Below, piece by piece: positions 34,781 through 44,931 of a stretch of 64,000 bases of DNA. This stretch comes from Rhexocercosporidium sp. MPI-PUGE-AT-0058. Lineage: Eukaryota > Ascomycota > Leotiomycetes > Helotiales. Under the pieces are notes generated by a model. That model was not told the origin of the DNA, did no database searches, and saw nothing but the letters and a program-made list of their open reading frames with translations. The position numbers and the translations under genes were made by a program. The number at the start of each line of letters is the position of its first letter. Positions within the stretch are counted from its first letter, which is position 1. The DNA lies in the NCBI GenBank assembly GCA_020746875.1, contig JAGTJL010000009.1:1054001-1118000 (forward strand), written 5' to 3'.

Positions 34781-36351
34781 ATTGGATCATAGCGAATCAC
34801 ACTACTGGCGTTTCCTCATATCGAGTGTAGGAGTTAGGGTTTCAATTTATGCTCATAGTCAATACCTCATGCAGCCTTTCCTTCCAAGCCCGGTCGAACG
34901 GCGTGTCATATTCCGCCGCTCTGGGTTGCCTGCTCGTAGGTATACAGTACACTAATTCTTGATTATGCTTCTCATTACAGTAAACAAAGTGGTTGTTGAT
35001 GGCAGATGTCATTCTCTTTCAAGACTCTTTACATTCCTAGTAAATGCGAGGCTATCGAACAATCCCCTGGGTACTTCATGAAACATTTACCCCTCCATTG
35101 CTACCTCTCACTCATTCTCCCAATCCATCCCTCCGGGCCCAACCATCCCACCTCTACCCCCAGACCCCTTTGTCCAACCAGCGCCTCGGAGCCGACGGTT
35201 TATTCTAGGCCGAAGGTCGAGATGAGTGTGGGGAAGATTTCCGCTAATAACAAAGCTTGCTGGACATCGAATTGCTACAGTTGGATTGCAGGTGCGGGAT
35301 TGCTGCACAGCCTCCCAGACCAGACTTTTGTCTGCTTTGCTGACAAGCTAAGTCCAATTCCAATTCCAACTCCAACTCCAACTCCAACTCGTTCTCGCTT
35401 TTCTTCCCCCTCGTCCTCTTGTAAAGATCTGGTGTCAAACGCCATACGCTTGCCCTCTCACCACTATTCGCGCCGACTTACCTTAAATCCGGCCCCCGTG
35501 CAACTACGACTTCCTGTGCCTCTTGACCCCTCCTCCTTGCCATACTGCACCGAATAAAGAACCCAACGATCGATCCATACCTTGCTTGGCTCTGTGCCGC
35601 TCTGATCTGTATCGCTGTGCAAACGAAGTCCTTTGGCATCACTATCACCAACAACGTACGTCCTGTCTCGTCTGTCCTCAACCAAGAAATCCAGAGCGGC
35701 TTTGTCCCAAGATCTGCGTGCATTGTCCACAAGTACGTGCGTGCCGTACAGGACAGTCAGGAACCGTGGTGAACCAACGGCATTCCGGCACCCTCCACAC
35801 CAACTTCCCCAGCGGAAGAAGCGCTTTCTAGATCCCGTTGTGAGTCCCAACCGACTGGATACCAAACCCGACAAAGCCGTGAGTTTCTATCCGTTTCATG
35901 CGCTCTTCTGGTGGGCGCGTGCTGTACAGTAAACAAAGGCCGTTCAGGTTTGTTTGTTTGTATGTACTTGTACTTATACCCCACATTGCACAGTCGTCAT
36001 AGGACGAATCGAGGCTAACCACCCGGCCCAGCCTACCTACCGACCCCCCTTCAACGTCCAACGTCCAACCTACAACTTCTGAAGCTTCGAAATAACATAG
36101 ACTCACAAGCCCTCTTATATTTGCACATCTCTACGAATTCTACGATCCCCGGTTCTAGATTTTGCGAAAAGTCATCTGCAACATACCGCATTCCGGCTTT
36201 CCAATCCTGCCTACAACCAACAAACCTCAAATCCTCTTACCCGCTCCCCGCACCTTCCCAGGTCTCCTTACGAGACGCGAAACCAGCAGTCACCAAAGTG
36301 GCAGGTAGCAAGCGGAGGAGCTTTTCCTCCCAGGGAGGTCTGCTAAACAGA
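34781..36351. other. Long leader region upstream of the PP2C gene
   Basis: 1.57 kb, pyrimidine-rich, with a TCCAAY repeat (listed separately). The PP2C frame is open without ATG from before 36121. A frame near 35633-35880 resembles a targeting peptide and ends at a GTGAGT donor-like site, but it has no ATG, so I treat it as leader or promoter. A 5' UTR intron is possible. Confidence 0.4.
35353..35390. repeat. TCCAAT/TCCAAC hexanucleotide repeat
   Basis: Two TCCAAT and four TCCAAC units plus a partial one, in the PP2C upstream region. Confidence 0.9.
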
Positions 36352-38280
36352 ATGTTTGGCAGCTCTGGGTCCCCGCCAAAGGAAGGTGGAGTGCCAGCGC
36401 CTCAAGCAGAAACCGTCGTTCCGATCACCATGGACTCAGAAAGCGCGCAGAAATCCGGAGAGGAGAGCGCGGCTGGTGAGAAGCGCAGTGGAAATGGAAG
36501 CCCTCCAGGTCGTCAGGCCCCAGAGACCGGCGCGACTGTTGAGAAGAAGCGTAGGAGTAGTGGGGTGGGAGGAAAGGCCAGTTCCTTGTTAGCCAGCGCC
36601 AAAAACTCTCTACATTTCGACAAGAATCCCAATTCCTCCGGCTTCATGCGAAGCCAGGAACCCAATACCCAGACACCTCTTCAGAAGCTTGGAAAGCAAG
36701 ATCCGGCGCTTAGCGTTCCTCAAGGTCAACACAACAACTCTGCTGGCGAGTCTGTGCCAGGTCCAAGATCTACATTTACAGTTGGTGTTTGGGAGGATAA
36801 GAACAAGAAATGTCGCCGTACTATGGAAGATACCCACGCATTCCTGTACAACTTTCTCCATACTCCAGCCCCAGCATTGGGTCCAGATGCTCCGAGCACG
36901 AAGTCGAAGTCCAATGAAGAGCTTGTTCAGAGCGAGTCAACCCCAAGTCTTGTACCTACGACGTCTTCGGCTGAGATGATGGAGACTGATAATGGCTATT
37001 TTGCCATCTTCGATGGTCATGCTGGTACATTCGCTGCAGATTGGTGTGGAAAGAAGCTTCATATCATCTTGGAGGAGACGATACGGAAGAATCCAAATAC
37101 CCCAATTCCAGAGCTTCTCGATCAGACTTTCACAATTGTCGATGCGCAGTTGGAGAAGCTCCCTTTAAAGAATAGCGGATGTACTGCAGTCACTGCGGTT
37201 CTCCGCTGGGAAGATAGGATACCCAACGCCCAATCTGCCACAGGATCAACTGCGATCGCACCAGCAACTGCAGCAGCAGTACAGGCTCAGAACGAAGCTT
37301 CGAAGGGCGCTGAGAAGTCTGGAGATAGTGGTGTTGACATGAGCAAATCTCCGCCACAAGCCGGTGCATCCTCAGGTACGGCTCCTGCTGTAAACAATGA
37401 AGCAACTCACGCCAGACTTCGCACAAATGCTTCACGTCAACGTGTTTTGTACACTGCAAACGTTGGAGATGCACGAATTGTTCTATGCAGAAATGGCAAG
37501 GCTCTGAGATTATCTTATGATCACAAGGGCAGTGACGAGAACGAAGGGAAGCGAGTTGCTAACGCCGGTGGTCTTATTCTGAACAACAGAGTCAACGGTG
37601 TCCTCGCTGTTACTCGTGCTTTAGGGGATTCATACATGAAGGACCTTGTGACCGGCCACCCTTACACTACGGAAACCGTTATCCAACCCGACCTCGATGA
37701 ATTCATCATTCTCGCTTGTGATGGCGTAAGTAAGCCCCAATACGTTCGAGATCCATTGCTAACGTTTGTATAGTTGTGGGATGTTTGCTCTGATCAGGAG
37801 GCCGTAGACCTGGTTCGCAGTCAACAGGATCCAGTTGCTGCTGCTAAGCAACTTGTTGACCATGCCCTTGCTCGCTTCAGTACCGACAACCTCTCCTGCA
37901 TGATTGTCCGCTTCAACAAGTCCGCCCTCTTGACCACCACCAAGGAGCCTTCTTCCGCCATCGGCGTAGAAGGTGATCCCAACTCAGTCTCCGGCAAGAT
38001 TTCCGAATCAGAAAAGATTGTTGGCGACGCTAGAAGAAAGGTTCAGGAGGATGGTATCCCAGGTATCGGTATCAGCGGCAGCAATAGCGGCAAAGGTCAC
38101 GACCCAGTGGCTATTCCCGACTCAGACGAGACTACGAAGCGAATGAATATGGAAAAGGTCGTGGAGGAAGAGCCTGGTTTAGTCGAGGGCGACACCCCAG
38201 AAATGGATCTGAAGGGTGCTGAGGCAGCAAGTCCCGAGACTAGAAAAACCTTGCAGTTGCCTGAAGGAGCATTGAAGTGA
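36352..38280 (+). CDS. PP2C-type Ser/Thr phosphatase (Ptc1-like)
   Basis: Two exons, 36352-37725 and 37774-38280, giving 626 aa from the first ATG in the frame ([13 protein letters not shown]). The frame extends upstream without ATG, so a spliced longer N-terminus cannot be excluded. After a disordered lead, the PPM/PP2C catalytic domain shows [21 protein letters not shown] (metal-binding Asp), [44 protein letters not shown] (joined across the intron) and [10 protein letters not shown]. The metal-coordinating Asp residues are all present. Two low-complexity insertions of about 40-70 residues break the domain, after EDTHAF and after VLRWEDR. A 120-residue acidic tail follows. The enzyme should dephosphorylate kinases, possibly in stress MAPK signalling as for Ptc1; that is inferred. 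Confidence 0.9.
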
Positions 38281-39598
38281 GGCTGACATTCGTGGTGCGA
38301 AGGGTACTGGCTAGAGTACGGGTTACGAATCTTTCATTGAATTCATCAGGCACGCACAAAGATTCTTTGGTTGCGAATCTAACGAGCCGAATGAACTGAA
38401 TTACGTATTATTTCTCTCTTTCTTGGCGGACTGGATCCATTGAGATGGATGGATGGTAGGGAATCATGTTCACGGGTGTGCGATATTTGTCTTTAGAGCG
38501 TGATACGATGGGATGGGTTTGGAATTGTGATCGTCATTGGACGTGGATGAATCATGAATGAATGGATCGGGTCGAGACCAGGAGCAGAGAGGAGAGGAGA
38601 ATACATACATCCAATGCACTACTTGTATTTATGTATGACTAAAAATGAATGGAGTCGTTGAATGCAGCATTGGGTCGTGAACTGACCACAAATTAACAGC
38701 CGTGGGACATTATCTCGGTTTTGAACAGTGATTAAGTTTGTGAGGATGAGCATATACTCACCGTATGATCTACCGGGTACACATAGTCTGCCTGCGCCCT
38801 TGTAAGCCTAGGCCGTCTGGGCATCAAGAAGTCCATGGTTCTATTATTACATACCTGGGTAAAAACTTCGCGTCGTTGGACGACTACCGTCCACTTTAGC
38901 CACTCGGGACCGGCACCGTACCAAATACATTTCTCGGTCCCGAAGAGACAGTGGTGGTCAACAGAAATCAAACTTCTACTTCCACTTGCATCACATGTTT
39001 CGCTACTAGTCCATCAAGTATTTATCATCTTCGATGCTGGGAAAGAATGCTCCTCGGGAAGCATGTTTGCTGCACTATAACAACTCTATGTTGGTTAGGT
39101 ATATATCTAAATAAGATTTTGCATAAGTGATCTCCACAATCTCCCCACAAGCTAGAAAGACATCCCATATCTCGACTCCATGCAACTCCTCAGCACATAC
39201 AGGAGGATCTCCACTCTCGCCGGCAGACACAGACGAACAGAGCCGCGCGTACGGGGGGACGCTAACTCAACTATCAAGACCTGAGCTCTCCGATTTTCAG
39301 GGCCACGACACCTCAGCTACTGCACCTTGTTCTTGCATAAGTTCTCGAAATTGAAGATCGTGACGCTGTGAATGTTGTGGACGATGTGGCTCGGCAAGAG
39401 ACGAGATGGGTTGTAGAGCCTGGCAAGTCCGGGCAACACGACAGTAAAGAAAATGTATGTATATAGTCAAGTATCCTGCCCAGAGTACGTTCCTTCGTTC
39501 CCCTTCCTGTTCATCCTTCGAGCTTCACTCGTTCTCTCACTCCATACTTTTCTTTCTTTGGCTCCCCTGTCATTCCTCCGCCCACTTCCCCAATAAGG
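38281..39598. other. Intergenic region upstream of the tannase gene
   Basis: 1.3 kb with the PP2C 3' UTR and tannase promoter. It contains scattered ATGG/GAAT short repeats near 38440-38570. No gene seen. Confidence 0.5.
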
Positions 39599-41425
39599 AT
39601 GCGTTACTCAATGGTCGCCATCGCCTCCACAGTACTCGCTACCGGTACTTACGCCGTCAACATCAACGATGTCTGTACCACAGCCTACGTCCAATCCTCT
39701 CTACCAGCCGACAGTTTCGTTCGCGGTCTCACTTTTGACTCTAATTCAGTCACAGCGAGTCCTGTCTTCAACACCTCCGTGAGCGGAGCAGAAATGTTCC
39801 CAGACGCCACATTCGACTTCTGCAACGTCACTTTCGCCTACACTCACGACGGAATAAGCGATACAGTTCACCTAAACTACTGGCTTCCCTCACCAGCCAA
39901 GTTTAAGAACCGATACTTATCTACCGGTGGTGGTGGTCTCGCTATCAATTCAGGAACCACCACTTCTAGTTCGCTTCCAGGTGGTGTACAGTATGGTGCC
40001 GTATCGGGATTGACTGATGGTGGATTCGGGAGTTTCACTACCCAATTCGACGCTGTTACACTTCTTGCGAACGGTACTCTCAATTGGCCAGCGACGTACA
40101 TGTTTGGATACCAAGCTCATCATGAACTGGCTTTGATCGGAAAGGAGTTCACCAAGATCTTCTTCAACATGTCTAGTGACTCTATTCCCAGCATCAACTC
40201 CTCAACCAGCTTATCAAGGCGCGCCAACTCTACCTCAACGAAGCTCTACTCGTACTACCAAGGTTGCTCAGAGGGTGGACGTGAGGGATGGAGCCAAGTG
40301 CAGCGATTCGCTGATCAGTTCGACGGCGCTGTCATTGGTGCACCAGCCTTCCGGTACGGCCAGCAGCAGGTGAACCATCTCTTCTCGAATGTTGTTGAGC
40401 AGACTGTGGGATACTTCCCTCCGCCTTGCGAGTTGGAGGCGATCGTCAATGCCACCATCGCCGCTTGCGATGGTATGGACGGTCAAGTTGACAGTGTAGT
40501 CGCTCGTACGGATTTGTGCAAAATCAATTACAACCTTAATGTCACTATTGGAACTCCGTACTACTGTGCTGCCATCACAAATCCACCAAGAAATTTCGGA
40601 AAACGTCAATTCAGCGCTCCTGCCACAACTCCAGAGCAAAATGGAACTATCACCGAAAAGGGCATCGAAGTTGCGACGACGATCATCAACGGCTTAAAGA
40701 CCTTGGACGGCAAACAAGCATACCTATCTTACCAGCCCTCCGCATCATTCGAAGACGCCACCACAAACTACGATTTCACAGCCAACACCTGGAACATCAG
40801 CATTTCCAGTCTTGGAGGCGAATGGATAACCCGCTACCTAGACTTGATCGACACCTCCACCCTCTCCTCCCTCTCTGGCGTAACCTACGACACCCTCCGG
40901 GACTGGATGTACGAAGGCTGGCAGCGCTACGAAGACGTCCTACAAACCACCTGTCCGGACCTCACACCCTTCCACAGCACCGGCGGGAAAATCTTGCACT
41001 ACCATGGTGAATCTGATAATTCAATCCCAGCTGCGTCTTCAGTACGCTACTACGATTCCGTACTCCATATCATGTATCCTGATCTCAGCTATAACGAGTC
41101 GATCACCGCTCTCAATGATTGGTATAGATTGTACCTCGTTCCTGGAGCTGCGCATTGTTCTCCTGATACAGCCCAGCCGAATGGGCTGTTCCCGCAGACG
41201 AATCTGGGGGTTATGATTGAGTGGGTGGAGAATGGTGTTATGCCGATTACGCTTAATGCTACGCATCTTGCGGGGGAGAAAGCTGGTGAGAATGCGCAGA
41301 TCTGTGCCTGGCCACTTAGGCCAATGTGGAGTGGGGGAAATGGGACAATGAGATGTGAGTATGATCAGGAGAGTATTAATAGTTGGCTTTATGATCTTGA
41401 TGCGTGGCCGAAGCCTCTTTATTAG
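39599..41425 (+). CDS. Secreted tannase/feruloyl esterase family protein
   Basis: A single exon of 608 aa. MRYSMVAIASTVLATGTYAV is a signal peptide. The family hallmark, a disulfide next to the catalytic triad (CS-D-HC motif), is complete: C223-S224 in QGCSEGGREGW, D473 in HGESDNSIP, and H519-C520 in GAAHCSPD. Other family segments are STGGGGLAINSG, MFGYQAHHELALIGKEF and IGAPAFRYGQQ. Many N-glycosylation sequons are present. A Lys-Arg at 335-336 in a less conserved stretch is a possible kexin site; some fungal tannases are cut into two linked chains. The enzyme hydrolyses ester bonds of gallate or ferulate on plant phenolics and cell walls. The exact substrate cannot be told from sequence. 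Confidence 0.93.
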   Translation: MRYSMVAIASTVLATGTYAVNINDVCTTAYVQSSLPADSFVRGLTFDSNSVTASPVFNTSVSGAEMFPDATFDFCNVTFAYTHDGISDTVHLNYWLPSPAKFKNRYLSTGGGGLAINSGTTTSSSLPGGVQYGAVSGLTDGGFGSFTTQFDAVTLLANGTLNWPATYMFGYQAHHELALIGKEFTKIFFNMSSDSIPSINSSTSLSRRANSTSTKLYSYYQGCSEGGREGWSQVQRFADQFDGAVIGAPAFRYGQQQVNHLFSNVVEQTVGYFPPPCELEAIVNATIAACDGMDGQVDSVVARTDLCKINYNLNVTIGTPYYCAAITNPPRNFGKRQFSAPATTPEQNGTITEKGIEVATTIINGLKTLDGKQAYLSYQPSASFEDATTNYDFTANTWNISISSLGGEWITRYLDLIDTSTLSSLSGVTYDTLRDWMYEGWQRYEDVLQTTCPDLTPFHSTGGKILHYHGESDNSIPAASSVRYYDSVLHIMYPDLSYNESITALNDWYRLYLVPGAAHCSPDTAQPNGLFPQTNLGVMIEWVENGVMPITLNATHLAGEKAGENAQICAWPLRPMWSGGNGTMRCEYDQESINSWLYDLDAWPKPLY

Positions 41426-41963
41426 GTGTTCAGCTGTCGTTCCTGGGATACATACTGAATCCTTTGACCATTTTGTGAAGAACCTCGTGCAATTACATGC
41501 AGTGCATCAGGCATCAAGAATTGGATCTTCAGAGACGAGCCATTTGCAGCGGTCAGCGAAGTTCAGATCATGGAGTGTAGCAGAACATTTGATAAATGCT
41601 TTAGATACAAATTCAGTAGCTTATTTCATACATTTCCGATCATGTCCTCCTCCTCCTCCCACCAGTCGTACAAAAGAATGGAGTGTCTGTTTACTTACGC
41701 ATCGAAGTTAAGCGAGTTCGAGCATTTTGAGACGAGACACCCCTGATAGAATTGTCAACACCACGTGACCAATAGGCTTGTTTACATTTAGGCAGCCGAC
41801 AGACTACCAAGAATCTCTCAAATGTTCCCAAGACCCAAGTGCATATACATGACTCATCCATCTTTTACACAAACAGAATTTCTAGCACAGAAAGCAAAGT
41901 TGCACTGTTGAATCCTCATCGGGCCACTCCTATCCAAGAACCAAATAACACCACCACTTCGGC
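41426..41963. other. Spacer between the tannase and archaemetzincin genes
   Basis: 538 bp, the tannase 3' UTR and the next promoter. No feature recognised. Confidence 0.5.
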
Positions 41964-43535
41964 ATGCCTCCCAAGTCTTCAAAGCGCTCTCCAAAATGTA
42001 GTCACCCAACCCTCTGCACCACATCCACCCCCCACGCCCAGGCCGCAGGCTGCATGCGCCCGACTCTCTCCCAAAGACTAGCAGCCGCCACTCCAAGCGG
42101 AACTTTCAACCGGCCACAACCACCCAGAAATACTCATTCAAAATCAAAACCAAATCCGGATTCCGACATCGAATCAGATTCAGAATCCAGACTCTACCCC
42201 GCACCCCTCGTCCTCCCGGGCTCAGAAATATCCCTCTACCCAAATGAAAAAGGACAGAGTCTCCGTGGCTGGCAAAGGAGTAGTCATGTGAACCGCGTTA
42301 CGGAGGAGAGGAAGAGGATTTATATCTCTTTACCGCCGGGGTATGGGGTGGGTGTTGAGGCAATGAGGGGGTGGACTGTTCCAAAAGGAGTTAAGAGGGA
42401 TGGGAACGAGGGAATGGGTCTGGATTACGAGCTTGTGGCGAGGTATGTCGGGGTGTTTTATCACGGGTTGGAGGTTACGGTCTTACCGGAGGGGGAGTTT
42501 GCTTGGTTGGTGGATGAGGATGCCGAGTCTGGGAAAGGGAAGGGAAGGCCCAAAGCGAAGACGAAAGGCAAAGGAAAGTCCAAGGCGAAATCTCAAGCCT
42601 CAGACTTCGAAGACGACCCCAGAATCGGACTCCGTTCCTCATCCAGCAACGAGTACACAACGATCCGCTCCCGTCCAACGCCTAATTACCCATACGGCAG
42701 CCAACTCAATCTAAACGATATCCTCGACTTCGCAATAGCTAGTCTACCTGACGATGCGTACGCGCTGCTTATGCTGCTCGAGCATGATCTGTATGAGGAC
42801 GAAGAGGATGAGTTCGTCTGCGGGAGGGCGTATGGAGGGAGTCGTGTTGCGGTCGTGAGCGGTGCGAGGTATTGGCCGGGGTTTGATGAGGAGGAGGGTG
42901 TGGAGAGGATTCATGGTTGGCCGGCTAGTCATTGTGAGGCCTTTCTTGAGGGGTTGATGGATGAAGTGGGAGCTAGGACGGGGGGAAAGAATGGCAGCAA
43001 GAGAGATATGAAAAAGAGCATGATGGAGGAAGAGAACAAGGAAACGAGGGGTGATATGCCTCTACACAGGGCACTGGACGTGTATACTCTTCCTACGACA
43101 ACTAGAGCCCTCACGCTCCTCCACATTGCCCGGTTAGCACGCACAGCCTCCCACGAACTCGGCCACTGCTTCGGCATAGCACACTGTACGTACTACGCTT
43201 GTATCATGCAAGGCAGTGCTAGTCTGGCGGAGGATGCGAGACAACCTCCATATCTCTGTCCGGTAGATGAGGCGAAGGTTTTGAGAGCCACGGGGAAGGT
43301 GGTGGTGAGTGAGACGAGAATGGAAAGCTGGAGGAGGGAGAGGTTGGTGGCTATGAGAGAGTTTTGTAGGCAGGTTGTTGGGGAGTGGGGTGTGGATGGT
43401 GAGGGGAGTATGTTTGAGTGTTTGGAGATGTGGGTTGGTGCTTTGCTTGAGGGAGGGGAGGAGGTTAGGGATGGGAAGAGGATAGAGGAGAAGGAGAGAG
43501 AACGTGTGATTATTGACTTGACTATGGATGATTGA
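41964..43535 (+). CDS. Archaemetzincin-type zinc metallopeptidase
   Basis: A single exon of 523 aa. The extended zinc site HELGHCFGIAH lies at residues 397-407. It is followed by C408, then C413 after four residues, then IMQGSASLAEDARQPPYL and CPVD, matching the archaemetzincin core. The N-terminal 200 residues include a disordered head and a Lys-rich patch (KAKTKGKGKSKAKS). A middle part (LNDILDFAIASLPDDAYALL, VCGRAYGGSRVAVVS, ARYWPGF) forms the first half of the catalytic domain. Residues about 335-365 are a charged insertion. The last residues, VIIDLTMDD, look like a SUMO-interacting motif. In metazoans AMZ1/2 have aminopeptidase activity; the fungal role is unknown. The last Cys of the family core is replaced here (see findings). 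Confidence 0.9.
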   Translation: MPPKSSKRSPKCSHPTLCTTSTPHAQAAGCMRPTLSQRLAAATPSGTFNRPQPPRNTHSKSKPNPDSDIESDSESRLYPAPLVLPGSEISLYPNEKGQSLRGWQRSSHVNRVTEERKRIYISLPPGYGVGVEAMRGWTVPKGVKRDGNEGMGLDYELVARYVGVFYHGLEVTVLPEGEFAWLVDEDAESGKGKGRPKAKTKGKGKSKAKSQASDFEDDPRIGLRSSSSNEYTTIRSRPTPNYPYGSQLNLNDILDFAIASLPDDAYALLMLLEHDLYEDEEDEFVCGRAYGGSRVAVVSGARYWPGFDEEEGVERIHGWPASHCEAFLEGLMDEVGARTGGKNGSKRDMKKSMMEEENKETRGDMPLHRALDVYTLPTTTRALTLLHIARLARTASHELGHCFGIAHCTYYACIMQGSASLAEDARQPPYLCPVDEAKVLRATGKVVVSETRMESWRRERLVAMREFCRQVVGEWGVDGEGSMFECLEMWVGALLEGGEEVRDGKRIEEKERERVIIDLTMDD

Positions 43536-44387
43536 AATGACAATCACTCCCAACAACATTTCGTAGCAGTCGAGGTACTTATGGTATCTGTGGTTGGTGC
43601 ACTTACTTGTTGTATCAATTAAACCGCAAAATGGATCAGACCTAGCCAGGATATCAAGGATATCGGAAATATCATTGACACTGAAATTTTCAAGGCTTTT
43701 ACGAAAATCCGAGTGCTTATCAGATCTCGCAGCACACCATCCCACGTTCTAATTCCGTATCTTTATTGCTTATAGAGTTTTTGACGTCTAAGGCTTCAGA
43801 AGGTCGATGTTTGGATTTCTCCAAGCCTAGCCAAAAGTGACATAATAGCATCACTCGCACCACTGCATATTGCATTTCCTTCATATGACAGACAACAAGC
43901 TTAACTCGGATTCTAAGAGAATGGGCCCAAAGTGTAATGGAAACGGTGAGGAATTGATAGATCATTTCAAGAGGGACTTCCTAGCAACCCAGGCACTTTG
44001 AGAGAAGCAATGGACTAAACGTAGGAAAGTTGCAGAGTCCAGTTCGATTGTGCATTACCAGTAGTAGAGAAGACAAAAGGCTAGCAGGGCATGCGATTGG
44101 ATTGCATCCTTGTCACTTTCTATACTCGGTCATGTCCTTTGCAATATCTCTAGTATGTCTCTCATAAACGTTCGCCCAGATCCCACATATCTCCGAACCG
44201 CAGAGATATATGCAATCCCATTCCATGGTATTTGGCGTGATGTTATTCGTACAGCTGTTTTATACACTCTTCCAACGCCGGTCCGTATGATACACTCGAT
44301 CTGGCTCTGCCTATCGTTAGTATAGATCTGGTCAAGTTGGTAACAAAGCCACAAACACCTCTTCAAAGACTCCCCACTGTCTATCGC
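43536..44387. other. Convergent spacer
   Basis: 852 bp between the archaemetzincin and MRPL27 stop codons. AT-rich in parts, no supported gene. Confidence 0.5.
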
Positions 44388-44757
44388 CTAGTCCTCTCCA
44401 TTCTCCTCCTTCCACTTCTTCAGATATGCCGCTCCACTGAATGCCCCTTTAGGATCTCCCTCGAATCGCCCCGTTGTCTTCTTCATCACGTTCGTGACAA
44501 ACGGCGTGAGCTACAACAGCCCAATTAGCATCTCATGCTCGCAGATTCTTACGGTGGAACTGTTGTACCTTGAAATTATTCAGATCTTCCGGCACAACGT
44601 ATGTCCTGACTTTGTTCCAGTCCATGACATATCCTCCATGCTTCGTGTGGCTACCCATGGACCCCGTTCCAGTACCCTTATAATATCCTTTATTTGTCGC
44701 TTTCGTAGTGAGCGCAAGGCGCTTTAGGCGCTTCGCGAGAGCTTGGGTAGGCTTCAT
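44388..44757 (-). CDS. MRPL27: Mitochondrial large-subunit ribosomal protein mL41 (Mrpl27)
   Basis: Two exons, 44757-44569 and 44510-44388, giving 103 aa. The start is MKPTQALAKRLKRLALTTK; the open frame upstream to 44913 belongs to the promoter. Conserved parts are the GYYKGTGTGSMGSHTKHGGY core, VPEDLNNFKLTPFVTN across the splice junction, and the C-terminal YLKKWKEENG. The N-terminal basic amphipathic helix probably serves as the import signal. It is a component of the mitochondrial ribosome's large subunit. It is divergent from UTP14, with only 174 bp between start codons. Confidence 0.94.
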
Positions 44758-44931
44758 GATTGCTGCTTGAAGTTCAATCAATTGAAAGCTTCCAGTTCGA
44801 GGTTTCGAACTCATCGAGCTCGGAGGCGCGCTAGCGGCCGCTTCCACCAAAAAAAAGTTTCCCGCGATAAGATTTCCAGATGGAATCTTGACATCCCCAC
44901 CTCGAAAATACAATTATTGGATTCCGCAAAT
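44758..44931. promoter_or_regulatory. Compact bidirectional promoter of MRPL27 and UTP14
   Basis: 174 bp between two start codons. It contains an A8 run at about 44849-44856 and, at 44864-44873, GCGATAAGAT, one base from the PAC element GCGATGAGAT known from yeast ribosome-biogenesis promoters. Function is inferred from the similarity and from UTP14's role. Confidence 0.55.

Noticed and set aside
35633..35932. Targeting-peptide-like frame upstream of the PP2C gene, with a GTGAGT donor-like end
   Set aside because: Starts with TTG, has a stop just upstream and no ATG, and no matching acceptor joins it convincingly to the PP2C frame.
44743..44931. 63-codon extension of UTP14 to 44743
   Set aside because: It overlaps the MRPL27 start and the shared promoter; the ATG at 44932 begins typical basic Utp14 sequence.
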